Source: Cryptomeria japonica (lineage: Eukaryota; Streptophyta; Pinopsida; Cupressales; Cupressaceae). Taken from it: a DNA stretch of 64,000 bases. Both the position numbers and the translations under genes were made by a program. Below the pieces are notes generated by a model. That model saw only the letters and a list, made by a program, of their open reading frames with translations. It searched no databases and was not told where the DNA came from. Below, piece by piece: positions 37,023 to 48,901 of this stretch (positions are counted from its first letter, which is position 1; each line of letters opens with the position of its first letter). The stretch is taken from contig NC_081405.1 in assembly GCF_030272615.1 (NCBI RefSeq), forward strand, positions 468,894,008 to 468,958,007, given 5' to 3'.

Positions 37023-39091
37023 GATGCGAATAACAAATTTATAATGCAGTGAATGAAGGTAAGTAAAACATAGTTTAATTATCTACACCCACGAATATGT
37101 CCTTTCCAATAGATCAAAATGCTCTGGATGCTGATCAAATCTCTCTCAAAGGACAAGGGGGATTAGAATAGCCAGACAAAGAGTTAACAACAGATTTCTT
37201 TCCAAATATAAATTATTTCTAAAATCAAAGTTTCAAAATTAAATGCATACACAGTTTAATGTAACAGAAAAGGGTAATGAAAGGTAATCACAGGAGAAAC
37301 AAATTTCATTATGATCAAAAGAAAATATTGACAAATTCACAGATCAACAAAATCTTCTCCATTCTATCAATGCCAAAAATGTGAGCTCACAGACTCAATT
37401 TTTCTGAAAAATAAAACTGTGCAATCCAGAAAACAATGCTGCCTCTTCCTTTTTTACAACAAAAAGAGAAAGAAAAGAAAAGAAGAACCCTTTTTCCTTT
37501 CTTTCATTACATATATATAACTGAGAATTTCAGTTATCAATAACTGGTTCTTGAAAAGATTATTAATTAATCTTTTCTTTTATCTTCTATCTTCTTCTGA
37601 CAATTATTTTTAATTTTGCTTCAAATTTTTTATCCTCCATTCATTTCTGAAAAATATTTGAAGAGAATTTAATTTAAACACATCTAATTATGTGTTGATA
37701 GGTGGTCATTTCTTTTATATCTCCATTTCAAAGCCAAGTCTCCACTGTGAGCTTCTCATAATAATAGTTTTCTCAGAAATTTGTATATACCCGTACTCAG
37801 AGATCAATAACTTTCGAACATGATAATATTTGTCCAATCGCTCTAGTGAGGATTTAGAAAACTAGGTTTTCTAAATCTTGTCAAAATTTTAGCATGATCC
37901 AATTGTTCAATTAAAAGTTATTCCCCCCGCACTGAGACTGATTTTTTTGTCTCAGAAAATCCATGGTTACAGGTTGCATTAAAAACTATAAACAATATAC
38001 ATGCCAAAACTTGCACATGGATCATGATTTTGAGCTGCCATTTGAAGGAATGAGCTCTATTTTATGACAAAGCTCTCTTTATAGTAGAGGAAGATTGTAA
38101 CTCTTTAGATTTTTTTTGTAATACCATGTGCTGATGAAATAATTCTTTAAAAATATTATCAACTGCTATCCTTTGTTATCAACATATGAATTAATAATTA
38201 AATCCATCTTTCAAAAAAAGTTGAATCTTCCTTTGTAACATGAAGGTTGGAATTTGTATGTGTTAGTGTGGCTATCTCAAAAGTCATCCAAACACTTTTA
38301 CTCTTAGCTCGATGACCATTTTTTTTTAAAAAACACCCACATTCTGAACCTGTGAACTTTGAACCTTGAACCTTGAACCTTGAACCTTGAACCTGGGAGG
38401 TTCAAGGAAATGGTTCAAAAGCACAAATTGCACCCACAGTATAATGCATTGATTTTTTTCTTTCCATTTTCCTGCACGTTGAACCTTGAACCTGAACCAA
38501 AAAGGCTCAATGGTTCAAGTTCAATGACTGAAAATCACAAAGCCCAAAATTTGAACTTTGAACTTTTTGAACCTGCGCACTTGAACTTGCAAGCTTGAAC
38601 CAAAAAGGTTCAAGGTTCAAGTTCAATGACAATTGTTCTTTTGGGATTCTATAGAAAAACCTTCATAACTTTTTACTGGGAGCTCTGCTTCTTTTGAAAT
38701 TTTAACTGTAGAATAAATAAGCTGAGTAGAGCATAACCCAGAAATAATTTTTGCATATGACACATCAAAATTAAGATTTAAATGTTTGGGCATATGGGTA
38801 ACCCAAAAATTAAGCAATTAAAATCTCCCAGTCGGCATGGATTTTGGCCATAAAAATTGGTCATTTTGGAAAAGAGGATGTTAAAATTATCTCTACAAAA
38901 GGATTTTATGTCATTTTTCACAGAATTTGAAAAACAATGACTTCTTTGTGACTGACAGGTAGGGGATGTTCAAGAGGGTGCTTGAAAGTTTGAACAAAGG
39001 TGACCAACACTTTCAACATTAAAACATTAGCAATAGCTAGTTTTTATCTAATTATGAGGCTTTAGGCATGAGCAAAAATATAGGGGTAACA
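37023..39091 (-). repeat. Element X right (5') LTR, segment 2
   Basis: It matches 12751-13083, 17366-18845 and 19656-19993 consecutively. It contains uninterrupted TCAAC (37344-37348) and TATGA (38756-38760). The TTGAACC/GGTTCAA hairpin-rich block is at about 38343-38630. The right end GGGGTAACA is followed by TGACC (39092-39096). Confidence 0.92.
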
Positions 39092-39096
39092 TGACC

Positions 39097-42000
39097 AAAA
39101 GAGAGAGATGTCGAAGAATGGGCAAGTCATGGAAGCCCTAATTAGTAGTTTATCTGACATTGAGTTTATTGATGTCAAAGATAAGGTAAATCCCAAAGAG
39201 GTATGGGATACTCTTGAAAATATTTATGGCAGTGATGAGCATGCAAAACAAACTAAGGAAGAAAGCCTTAGAGGGAATTTTGAAGATATGCAGATGGTTG
39301 AAGGTGAGACCATTCAACAGTATGGAATAAGAATCAAAAACTGTTGTTGGAGATATCAAGAGTGTAGGTGGTAAAATGGAAGATTCCACTGTGGTAAGCA
39401 AATTCCTGAGATCCTTATTACCGGTCTATGCAATAAGGGTTGCTGCTATTCAGGAGTTGAGATCAATAGACAAGACTAAGGTATCCCTAGACTCCATCAT
39501 TGCAAAGTTGACAGTCTATGAGCTAAATAGTTTTGATGGTAGTGTTCAAAAGACTGAATCAGCTTTTAAAGCTTCTGCTGTACCATCCAGAAAAGGAAAA
39601 GAAACTAGCACTAGTGGTGAACCAAGACAGAGTAGAGAAATGGATGATGAGGAGATTCTGATGGCATTTGAAGCTCTTCTTGCCAGGAAACTTCCTAAAG
39701 GAACTGGTAAATACAGAGGTAAACTCCCTTTGAAATGCTTTTCTTGTAACCAGATAGGACATATTGATGTAAACTATCCTAATGGTGACAACAAGGACAA
39801 ACTAGAAAGGTTTAAGAAATCCAAAGAAGGAAACCAGAGAAACCGTTTTGTGGCAGTTGATGAAGGTGTCACAGATGAGGAATCAGAAGATGAAGAAAAT
39901 GAAGATATTGTGTTTGTTGCTATCAAAGAAGATGTGTCAGACAAGAAGGCTCTTGTCTCCTGCTTTGATAATTCCAATGAGTGGATTATTGACAGTGGTT
40001 GTTCTCACCATATGATTGGTGACCGGAGCAAGTTTTTATCCTTGGAAGAGTATCATGGTGGTGTGGTTCACTTTGGTAATGATGCACCATGTGTGGTCAA
40101 AGGTAGAGGGTCCATCTCTCTAAATGGCAAGAGTAGTGCTGACAATGTGTATTGGGTTGATGGTCTCAGACACAACCTTCTAAGTGTTGCCTAGCTGAAT
40201 GATAGCGGTCTCACTCTGGAATTCAAGAATGGAGTGTGAAGAATCAAAGGAAAGAATGGTAAATTGGTGGCCACTGGCATGTAGACCAAAGGTAGCCTAT
40301 TTCAGCTAAATGCAAATACAAGTACATGTCTTATGGCTAAATTTGATGATAGCTCGATATGGCATAGGAGACTCTGCCATGTAAACTTTGATAACATTGT
40401 GAAGGCTAGTAAGATCAAGGCAGTTAGAGGGTTACTGGTGCTGAGCAAACTGGAAAATACCTTGTGTAGAGAGTGTCAACTAGGGAAAATGTCTTCCTCA
40501 ACCTTTAAAGGTAAACCTTTCGCTGCTGACAATTTGCTTGATCTTGTGCATACTGATTTGTGTGGTCCTATGAAAACTAGGAGTGTGCAGGGTGATAGGT
40601 ACTTCATGATTCTCACTGATGACTGCTCAAGAATGATGTGGGTCACATTTTTGAAAGATAAGTCTGAAGTGTTTGTAAAGTTCAAAGATTTCAGAGCATT
40701 AATGGAGAGGGAAAGTGGTAAAAGGATCAAGTCCCTGAGAACAGATCAAGGAGGGGATTTCACTTCCAATGAATTCAACAAGTACTATGAAGAACATGGC
40801 ATCAAGACACAATTGTCTGCCCCTCGGACTCCATAGCAGAATGGCCTAGCAGAGAGGAATAACAGGATGGTGGTTGAAGCAGCTAGAACTATGTTGATTC
40901 AAGGAAAAGTTGCTCACACCTTTTGGAGAGAAGTGGTGAACACTACAGTCTACACAATGAATCAGGTACTCATCAAGAAAGGTAAGGATAAAACTCCTTA
41001 TGTGTATTGGACTAGTAAGACACCTATGGTTAGCTACTTTAGAGTGTTTGGTAGCAAATGTTACATCAAGAGGAGTGAACACCAGAGCAAATTTGATATG
41101 AAATGTGATGAGGGAATATTCCTAGGGTATTCCACCAAGAAAAAAGCTCTCAAGTGCTTCAATAATAGGACTTAGAGAATTATGGAAAGCATCAATGTAA
41201 GAGTTGATGAAACCTCTGAGAAAACTAAGGAAATAGGTAGTGAGCAAGCGGTAAATGAACCGGTTGTAAGTCAACCAAGTACTAGTAATAGTGTTCCTAC
41301 ACCGGTAGATGTAGATGCTGATACTGATGGAGATGAGGATGAAGAAGAAAAGAAAGAGGAATCTATCAAGACCATTCCTTGGTATGTCAAGTTGAATCAT
41401 GATCCTAAGGAGATCATAGGAGATAAGGATGCGGGAATTATTACAAGAAGAAAGGTCAGAGAAAACTCATGTATGATCTCTGAATTTGAGCCTAAATCAT
41501 TCAAAGAGGCACATAAAGATGAAGACTGGATCAAGGCAATGGAAGAGGAACTTGACCAGATAGAGAAAAATGGTACATGGTCTTTGGTACCCAGACCAGA
41601 GCATAAAATGTCATTGGCACCAAATGGGTTTTAAGAACTAAGCTGAATGAGGATGGCATAATGATTAGAAACAAAGTCAAATTGGTGTGCAAAGGATATA
41701 CCCAAGAAGAAGGAGAAGAGGAAGGAGAAACCTTTTCTCCTGTAGCTAGATTGGAAGGAGTTTGTATGCTTCTTGCATATGCAATTTTTAAAGGATTCAA
41801 AGTATATCAAATGGATGTAAAATCTGCATTTCTAAATGGTGTACTTGAAGAGGAGGTGTATATAGAGCAACCTGATGGGTTTGTCATATCTAAAGACAGT
41901 GACATGGTGTGTAGGCTACATAAAGCCTTATATGGTCTAAAGCAGGCACCTAGAGCATGGTATGAATGCCTACATTCCCATCTTGTGAATATTGGATTTG

Positions 42001-42991
42001 AGAGAACAAACAAAGATAGAAATATCTACTTGAAGTCTAAAGGAGATCAGATCCTAATCTGTGAGGTATTTGTTGATGACATTATCTTTGGTGGAGATGA
42101 CAAGATGACTCATGAGTTTGTAGAAGAGATGAAGAAAGAGTCTGAGATGCCACTTATAGGGGAGATTAAGTTCTTCATTGGACTGCAGATCCAACAGATG
42201 AAAGATGGAATCTTTATCACTCAGTCCAAGTATGTCAAAGAGGTGTTGAAGATCTTTGGCATGGAAGATAGCAAACCGGTTGGTACACCGATGGTGACCG
42301 GTTGTAAACTATCCAAAGAGGATGACTCGGCACTGGTTGATGAGAAGGAATACTGATCAATGATTGGTAAGTTGCATTATGTAGTGCATAGCATTCTAGA
42401 TATTGCACATGCAGTTGGCATTACTGCAAGGTTCCAGAAAAGCCCAAGAGATTCCCACTTGGTTGCAGTCAAGTGGATTCTTAGGTATCTGAAAGGAACT
42501 ATTGATTATGGATTGTGGTATCCATACAACAAGGATTTCAACTTGAAAGTATTCACAGATGCTGATTGGGTAGGTAATGTGGACAACCAGAAGAGTACAA
42601 CTGGTGGTGCATTCTTTCTTGATGGTAGACTGGTCTCATGGATGACTAAGAAACAAAGTATATTGCAACTTTCATGAACTGCACTCAAACAATTTGGATG
42701 AAGCATGTATTAAATGGCTTCAAAGTTCCTGTATCTGAACCGATAAGTATGTTTTGTGACAATACTAGTGCAATTAACATCTCCAAGAATCCGGTTTTAC
42801 ATTCTAGAACCAAGCACTTTGAGCTTAAGTATCATTTCTTAAGGGAAAAGGTTCAGAACAAAGAGATTGCACTGGAACATGTTTCCAGTAAGGAACAGTT
42901 AGCAGATATATTCACCAAGCCTCTCCCAAAGGCTACATTTATGTACTTAAGAGGTGAATTAGGGGTGCTACACCTTCAGGAGGTAAACTAA
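39097..42991 (+). pseudogene. Copia gag-pol, main part, multiply broken
   Basis: It continues the frame cut at 12510. Gag: UBN2-type region to about 39560, then zinc knuckle CFSCNQIGHIDVNY, whose last Cys is Tyr. Protease WIIDSGCSHHM at about 39982. Integrase: HRRLCH and CRECQLG zinc finger, catalytic D, D, E in HTDLCGP, RTDQGGDF and LAERNNR. RT: QMDVKSAFLNG, YGLKQAPRAWYE, FVDDIIFG. RNase H: FTDADW and ISMFCDNTSA, ending HLQEVN. Lesions: a one-base gain near 39337, in-frame TAG at 40192, 40282, 40834 and 41173, TGA at 40237 and 42354, a one-base loss near 41610, and an apparent deletion of a few dozen bases near 42660 where the conserved SLSTAEAEY segment should be. It encoded cDNA synthesis and integration; now inactive. 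Confidence 0.92.
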
Positions 42992-43094
42992 AGGTATATG
43001 CTCCACATTAGTCAAGTATTGCCTAGTCAAATTCTTTTGGATTGATGTGTTGAAGGATGCTACTCCTCAGGGGGAGCAACATAATGGAACAGGG
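42992..43094 (+). other. Copia 3' untranslated segment before the solo LTR
   Basis: Short non-coding DNA with the CTCAGGGGGAGCAAC word seen near the end of many copia elements. It ends in CAGGG (43090-43094), the left target-site copy for the solo LTR. Confidence 0.7.
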
Positions 43095-43932
43095 TGTCAT
43101 GCCCAAACTTTTGGGCATGAACAGGATAATTTTTTTTTAAATAACAACCTAATAGCATAAAATCTGCTAATATGAAATGCACTATCAAGTTTTGTCTTCA
43201 CTATGTTTTGAGTTAACTCTAACCACTAACTCAAGTAAGTGAAAATAATTTAAATTAAATGCAGAATATTACCTCTCCAAAAGAATTTATTATTACCTCA
43301 TCAATTTAATAAATAATAAATTCATTTAAGCAAAAACCCCTAAATTAATTGGCAAGGGATATTATTAATCTCAATTATTCTTTTTTAATTATTATAGGAA
43401 TTAATTAAATTAACTCTAGCAATTGGATTTTTAAATCCCACAATTTATTTTAACAATAATTATAATATGTCAAAAATTTGACTTAGGGCCAAATAATTCC
43501 ATAATGAAAATTGTCCTATAAAGTTTAATCTCAAAAACCTATATCTAGGTGGACTAAAAATAATTCCCCATAGCCAAAATAACTTACCAAATTTGTTATT
43601 AAATTTTCTAAAAGATTAAACTTCATAAGTATTTTAAATTTTAAATCATCTTATTTAACAGTTTATATAATCGTAAATAAAATATGAATGTACAAATAAA
43701 ATAATTAAACTAATGTTAGATTTGTACATTCCTATATATATATATATATATTTTTCTTACACATATATATTTATATGTGAGGATATTTATTTTCCAACAT
43801 ACATTATTATAATAATCCCCCATTTAACCTAATTAAAATTTAATAAATACCAACAAAAAAACAAAACCCTAAACGAACATGATATTATAAGACAAAAACT
43901 ACAACCTAAATTTTTTATTTACAAATCTAACT

Positions 43933-43957
43933 ACCCTAACCCGAACCGGATTAGGGT
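43933..43957. promoter_or_regulatory. Palindromic telobox in the diverged solo LTR
   Basis: ACCCTAACCC and GGATTAGGGT arms around a short centre. It corresponds to the palindromes at 26083-26184 in the young relative, despite heavy divergence around it. Confidence 0.65.
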
Positions 43958-44028
43958 TTGTTCTTATTTGCTTGCAGGGCTCGATTTTACCATGGTGAAA
44001 TTTATTTGTTTGTAGGGCTAAGGGTTTA

Positions 44029-44290
44029 TTGGGGGCTGTGGGGCGCACAGAGGGTGGCGGAGAGGGCGCGGTCACCGCAACGGTGCCATCGGCAACACTG
44101 CGGGTCGTGGTCCACAAAGACACCGCGGCGTCCTTGCGGGACATGGCCCACAGCAGCGACCATGGTTGCCTCTACGAGGCGTGGCCCACAGTAGTGTTGC
44201 GGTGTCTCTATGGACCATGGCCCACAACAGTGCCCACGGAGTCTCTGTGGGTCGTGGCCCGTAGATGGCCTTCGTCGCTTGTGGGGGTAA
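44029..44290. repeat. GC-rich hairpin-prone island in the solo LTR
   Basis: Repeats of GACCATGG / CATGGCCCACA and CGTGGCCCACA words with inverted partners (for example CCATGG at 44159-44164 and 44216-44221). It is at the same relative place as the palindrome array of the young element, but I cannot align the two. Confidence 0.6.
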
Positions 44291-47249
44291 GGTTGGGTTT
44301 CGCCCACCTAATTTTTTTTTAAAAACTTTTTTTTGAAAATTCTTGTTTTTTAAAATTATATATTTAAATATGTATATATATATATATATATAGATTTAAT
44401 CATTCATTTTTTTATTTATATATATATTTGATATATATATATATAATCATGATAGCTTAGAGGTAGATTTAATTCAGATTTACCTTAAAATGGATTTATT
44501 TTCTTAACCTCCTAAGCTATGCAAAAATAATAAAATATTGGTAGCATAGAAATAGAGGTATATTATTTTTATTTACTTTAAACAATCAGTTTATTTTTAT
44601 TTTTCCAAAAAAAATCATATTAAAACAGTTTAACAATATTTAACAAGTTTAAATAATGCTTTCTTTTTCTTTGGGACAATCTAGTTGCTAATTTTAGAGA
44701 TAAATTATTAATTTTAGATTTACTTTCTACAATAAATCAAGGAAAAATAACATAATCAATTAAACTACTGCATGCAACATTAGTGCTCATACTAAATGGC
44801 TAATTAACTATATTTGCATTTAGAACTTCCATAAATAGGAGTAAATGTTTCATTTCCAGCTTACTAACATACATGCTTTTCTATTTCATTCTTTTCCAAT
44901 ATTTCAAATGCATAAGGGGATAAAATGAATTTCTTGATTTTCAAAATAACATATACACAACAAATATTATTTTCAAAACTATAGGGACTTAATCCAGAAA
45001 TACACATTTCATTTTTTTGCAATAATCACTTAATAGAATAATACATTTCTTTAAGACATACAAAGAATACAATATATTCAACATTTCAAATGGGTGAGGT
45101 ACCCAACTAGTCTCTCATTTCTATTAAATGAGGACTTTAAATAAAATAGATACATTTTCTTTTTTTCAAAGTAAATACAACATATAGCTTTCTTTTTTCA
45201 TTACTGCAACTAAAATATAAAATATCCCATCCCCTAATCTTTTTCTACAAATCAAGTAAATCCAGCAACTCCTAGCTTGTCTTTTTCTTTTCTTTCCAAG
45301 CAATCCTGCAAATAAATCATAAGGCTTTGTCCATGGAGTGCTCACCTCCCAGCCTAGGCTTACTAGAAGCCACCCTCGAGCTTGGAGAACCAAGCTCTAG
45401 ATAGGTTACACACATGCAAACACAACAAGCAAGGGAAAAACACACAACACTTTCCCAACCAAGGCTACACTTCATCACAAAACGTGATGATTTTATATGG
45501 GTGGTAGTGGACCAAATACCCTGAAGAGACTGCAAAAATGGTAGAACACAAAGCCACCTCATGGCAAACAAAGATATATCATAAGTTCATTAACCCCACA
45601 TCCTTATGCCCCCCAAGGCATTTATGCCATACTTTCTCCCCTTGTGACCCCCAAATGCATAAACCAGGTCATGCAGCAAGGGTCACATATACACCTCTTG
45701 AGTTCACTCTCATAATGAGAGCCTCTCACTCGAGGGTTGTCAAACTTCTACCATCCACAAGACCATCCTATTCTCCCAAGAGTAGAAGGCCTTGGTTACT
45801 CCCAAATCACAAGAAAATACATAAAAGAAGTAACAAATAGGTCACATAATAATTTTCACAAAGGAAAATACAAGAAACAAATTTTACATACAAGCAATCT
45901 TTCCAACATAAACATGCAATGTAAAAGGAAACAAAAAGGAGAAGATGAACCAACCTTCAATCTGCCCAAAGGTTTGCTAGAACTAGTTTGAGGATGAGCA
46001 ACCCAATTCCACAATTATTCCTTCTACACTTAGCCAAAATTCTATCCTAAAACTATTCTTTTCAAAATTGCATGATCTCCAAAAATGGAGAGTGGGTGAT
46101 TACCCACAAAATCTCTAATCCTTTCCTAAAAAGACCTCAGTGAGACTTCTCACAGGTTACTAAAACTGAAAAAGGAAAAAGTAAGAGAAAGTGGAAAAAG
46201 TACCTCACATCAAAAAGGAAGGTTATCTAACCTAGATGGCACCTTCTAATTTTGAATTTTTACTCACCTTAGGAAACTCACTTTTTGAGGTGACTAAACA
46301 GTCACATGGGAGTAGACACATGCCTAAAAATACTCCTAACCCATAGGTATACCTTAGGGACTTTAGGAAGCACCTTTAAACTACCTCGAGGAGTCCATTT
46401 GACCCCTTAGAAACCCATCTGAAGTTAACTTTCCGATAAAACCTGAGTTGACCACTCCAAAGACTCTCTACCCAAGGAAAATTTCAAACCACATTCAAAT
46501 GTTTGAAAAAGCTATGGTTGAAACAACTCCCTCCAAGAGACAAGTCAAAAATCAAGACATAAATCAACACGTGTCAAGTGACACAATAAAATACATTACA
46601 AAATTACACATGAAATTTGTCTCTTGTTGGATTTACACAAATTAATAATTCAATTTAACACACATGCAACATTTACTTTCACAAATAAAATACGATACAT
46701 ATGGGGTGTTGTCTCTCCAAATAGACAAACCCTAGTTTTACGAATGTACATAGGTCTAGGTTTGGTTCTCCATAATATTTCCATGGTCACATGGATAATT
46801 TTCCTGTGCATCTCAATTACACATTATTACATCCAAATAACCTCATATAATATTTAAACACATGAATAAGAATACAGGTCAAACACTCTGCATACAATTG
46901 ACATTAAACAAAATCAATATATCTTGTATCAAAATAAATCCACATAAGTAATTATCATAATCCTCATAGTTTTGATCCATACATAAGACATGCATCCTAT
47001 TTCTATCATCATAGTAAATTCTTGCAAATCCAATAATGACATACATCATCACAAAGTTATCCTATTCTAGAATCATATAGAGTTCTATATCTATATTGCA
47101 TAGAAATGAAGCATCAATATATATCAATGTTATTCAAATCATGGAATCATATAAGTTCTAAATCCATAATGCATAAAAATAAAGAATCCATAATAGTCTC
47201 AACATGAAAATCACTAGAATTCTAGGATGAGTCGGGGTAGGGCCTCACA

Positions 47250-47397
47250 TAGGGAAGCTTGTGCATCTTTGTATATTGCCATCAATGCCAAAGGGGGAGA
47301 AGAAGAGAAGCAGAGAGGATATTTGTAGAAATTGGGGGAGAAGATGTGAAGCAGAGAGATATCTTTGTATATTGCCATCAATGCCAAAGAGGGAGAT
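47250..47397 (+). other. Copia 3' untranslated region and polypurine tract
   Basis: It contains two copies of a segment with CTTTGTATATTGCCATCAA and AATGCCAAAG(G/A)GGGAG, at about 47269-47300 and 47363-47397. The second ends in the purine tract AAAGAGGGAGA directly before the 3' LTR. The first copy is a second PPT-like tract. Confidence 0.8.
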
Positions 47398-48901
47398 TGT
47401 AGGCATTATGTGAACTGGTATGAGGACATGATGACATTGTATGTTGTCATTGATGTCAATATGCTAAAGAGGAGAGAACTGGTATATGTGAGAACCGGTA
47501 TGTTACCAAGAACTGGTATATGTGAGAACCGGTATAACACTGTGAACCAACATTTGTGCCAAAGTGAAGCGGTGTGTTTGTTTAAGGTGAACCGGCATGT
47601 GGTTATGGGAAATGGCACATAGAAGCTTTATATGACTACTGGTTGGTAGTCTCAACTTTAGGGTTTCTGGTTGAAGTGCCTCAAGCTTGTGTGACTCAAT
47701 CGGTGACTTTGTGTGATGAGTTAGCATTGTAATGAAGAATAGATCATGTTGCCATGTTAGCCTTGTGCATGTGAAGGATCCTGCATGAAGGAGATTGTTC
47801 TTATCTACCTCAAGAATGTGCGAAGTCTATAAACGGTGATAATGTGTGATGGGTTATCAGTTGCTATGAAATTGGTGGAAAACGAATGATGGAGAACGTC
47901 TTGAGATTGGCTCAAGACTATTGTATTTAATGCAATGTGCTCAACAGTCAAGATTGAACCATTTGAATTGCTTAACCTAACAGGTTTAGAGTTTATGCTA
48001 CCGACCTATCTATTTCCTATAAGGTTGATGTTGTGTTTCTTTCTGAGCTTGTTGGAAAAATTTGTGTATGTGTATCCAAGAGAAGAGATATGTGATTCTT
48101 GCCAGAACAGAAGAGAGAAGTGATACCTGCAAAGTGTAAGTGCAGAAGGTGAAGCGGAGCTAAAGTGGATCTACATTTGCATTGAGTGTTGTTACCAGAT
48201 CATTGTAATACCTGTTGATCTCTAACAACTTCAACAGTTGAGAAATCCCTTAATAGGGTAGCTTTAACCAGCTTAGTGTAAATCCTTTAACAGGGTGACT
48301 CAAAACCATTGAGTTCTTGAAATCCTCTAACAAGGTAACCTTTAACAGGGTTTAACCCTTAACCAGGTATTCTAGCCATCCCTTAACCAGGTGATCCCTA
48401 ACAGGATTGGTTCCTAACAGAACCTATTGTATCACTCTTTAACTAGACTAGGCTCCTAACAGAGTGGAATTCTAAAGAGTTCAAAAATAGCTTGTGGGTA
48501 TTCATCCCCACCATAATTTTTACCAGTTGGGTTTTCACATGAAAAATCTGTGTCATGTGTGGTGATATTCATGTGATAGTTTGAGTGATTTGTGTATGAA
48601 GGTAAATCATGTTGATCTAGTTGTTTATAAATCTTTGATGATAGTTTACATGTTCATGCACTAGGTGAAATGGAAATGAAGTATTAGATTGTATGAGAAG
48701 ATAAGTGTCAACCAGTTTGTGTGCGTCTCAGGTATTCTGGGTTTTGTCGATTGTACTTTGGTTAAGACCGAAGTTACTATTTGTCTACCTATGCACATTG
48801 TCTGTTGAAAAACCAATTTTATGATTGTGTTTTTGCCTGTACTGATTCACTCCCCCCTCTTAGTACCAGTTTGGTACTATCTGTTCATCAATGAATTATC
48901 A
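47398..48901 (+). repeat. 3' LTR of the copia element
   Basis: It begins TGTAGGCATTATG and ends GAATTATCA, matching 10775-12288 throughout. AGACT follows at 48902-48906. Confidence 0.93.

Larger units (their letters stand above)
12511..39091 (-). mobile_element. Element X: gag-only LTR element, itself carrying nested insertions
   Basis: The target-site duplication TGACC at 12506-12510 and 39092-39096 frames the element. The left LTR spans 12511-19993 (net about 2.38 kb once two insertions are removed). The internal region is 19994-22142 (2149 bp), and the right LTR spans 22143-39091 (net about 2.3 kb once the gypsy element is removed). Orientation is minus: the primer site and gag-like gene lie next to the right LTR. 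The internal region has gag and nothing resembling protease, RT, RNase H or integrase, so it would need enzymes from another element. This fits the class called TR-GAG (terminal-repeat elements with only GAG). The terminal TG is TA at 12511 in the left LTR. Confidence 0.88.
43095..47249 (-). mobile_element. Solo gypsy LTR, 4.16 kb, diverged member of the chromovirus family
   Basis: The plus-strand reading starts TGTCATGCCCAAAC and ends GGGGTAGGGCCTCACA, which is the reverse complement of the LTR ends at 22388 (TGTGAGGCCCTACC) and 27163 (GGGCACGACA). Segments such as 45340-45365 and 46140-47240 also match that LTR in reverse. The flanks CAGGG (43090-43094) and TAGGG (47250-47254) make a target-site duplication with one transition. 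No internal region is present. A GC-rich island (44029-44290) and a telobox palindrome (43933-43957) keep the order seen in the young element. No credible gene is present; ORFs over the island are artefacts. Confidence 0.92.
10775..48901 (+). mobile_element. Copia LTR retrotransposon, split by nested insertions
   Basis: This is one element spread over 38 kb. Its parts are 10775-12510, 39092-43094 and 47250-48901, about 7.4 kb in total. It has a 5' LTR (10775-12288), a tRNA-iMet primer site (12291-12302), gag-pol coding (12360-12510 and 39097-42991), a PPT (about 47388-47397) and a 3' LTR (47398-48901). Flanks GGACT (10770-10774) and AGACT (48902-48906) form a target-site duplication with one transition. 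The LTRs differ by roughly 6% over the first 165 bases by eye, making it the oldest layer of the nest. It is defective: frameshifts, six in-frame stops and a probable deletion in RNase H. Confidence 0.92.

Noticed and set aside
43958..44322. ORFs over the GC-rich part of the minus-strand solo LTR
   Set aside because: They overlap on both strands, consist of repeated Trp/Pro/His words, and lie inside a solo LTR whose ends and TSD are clear.
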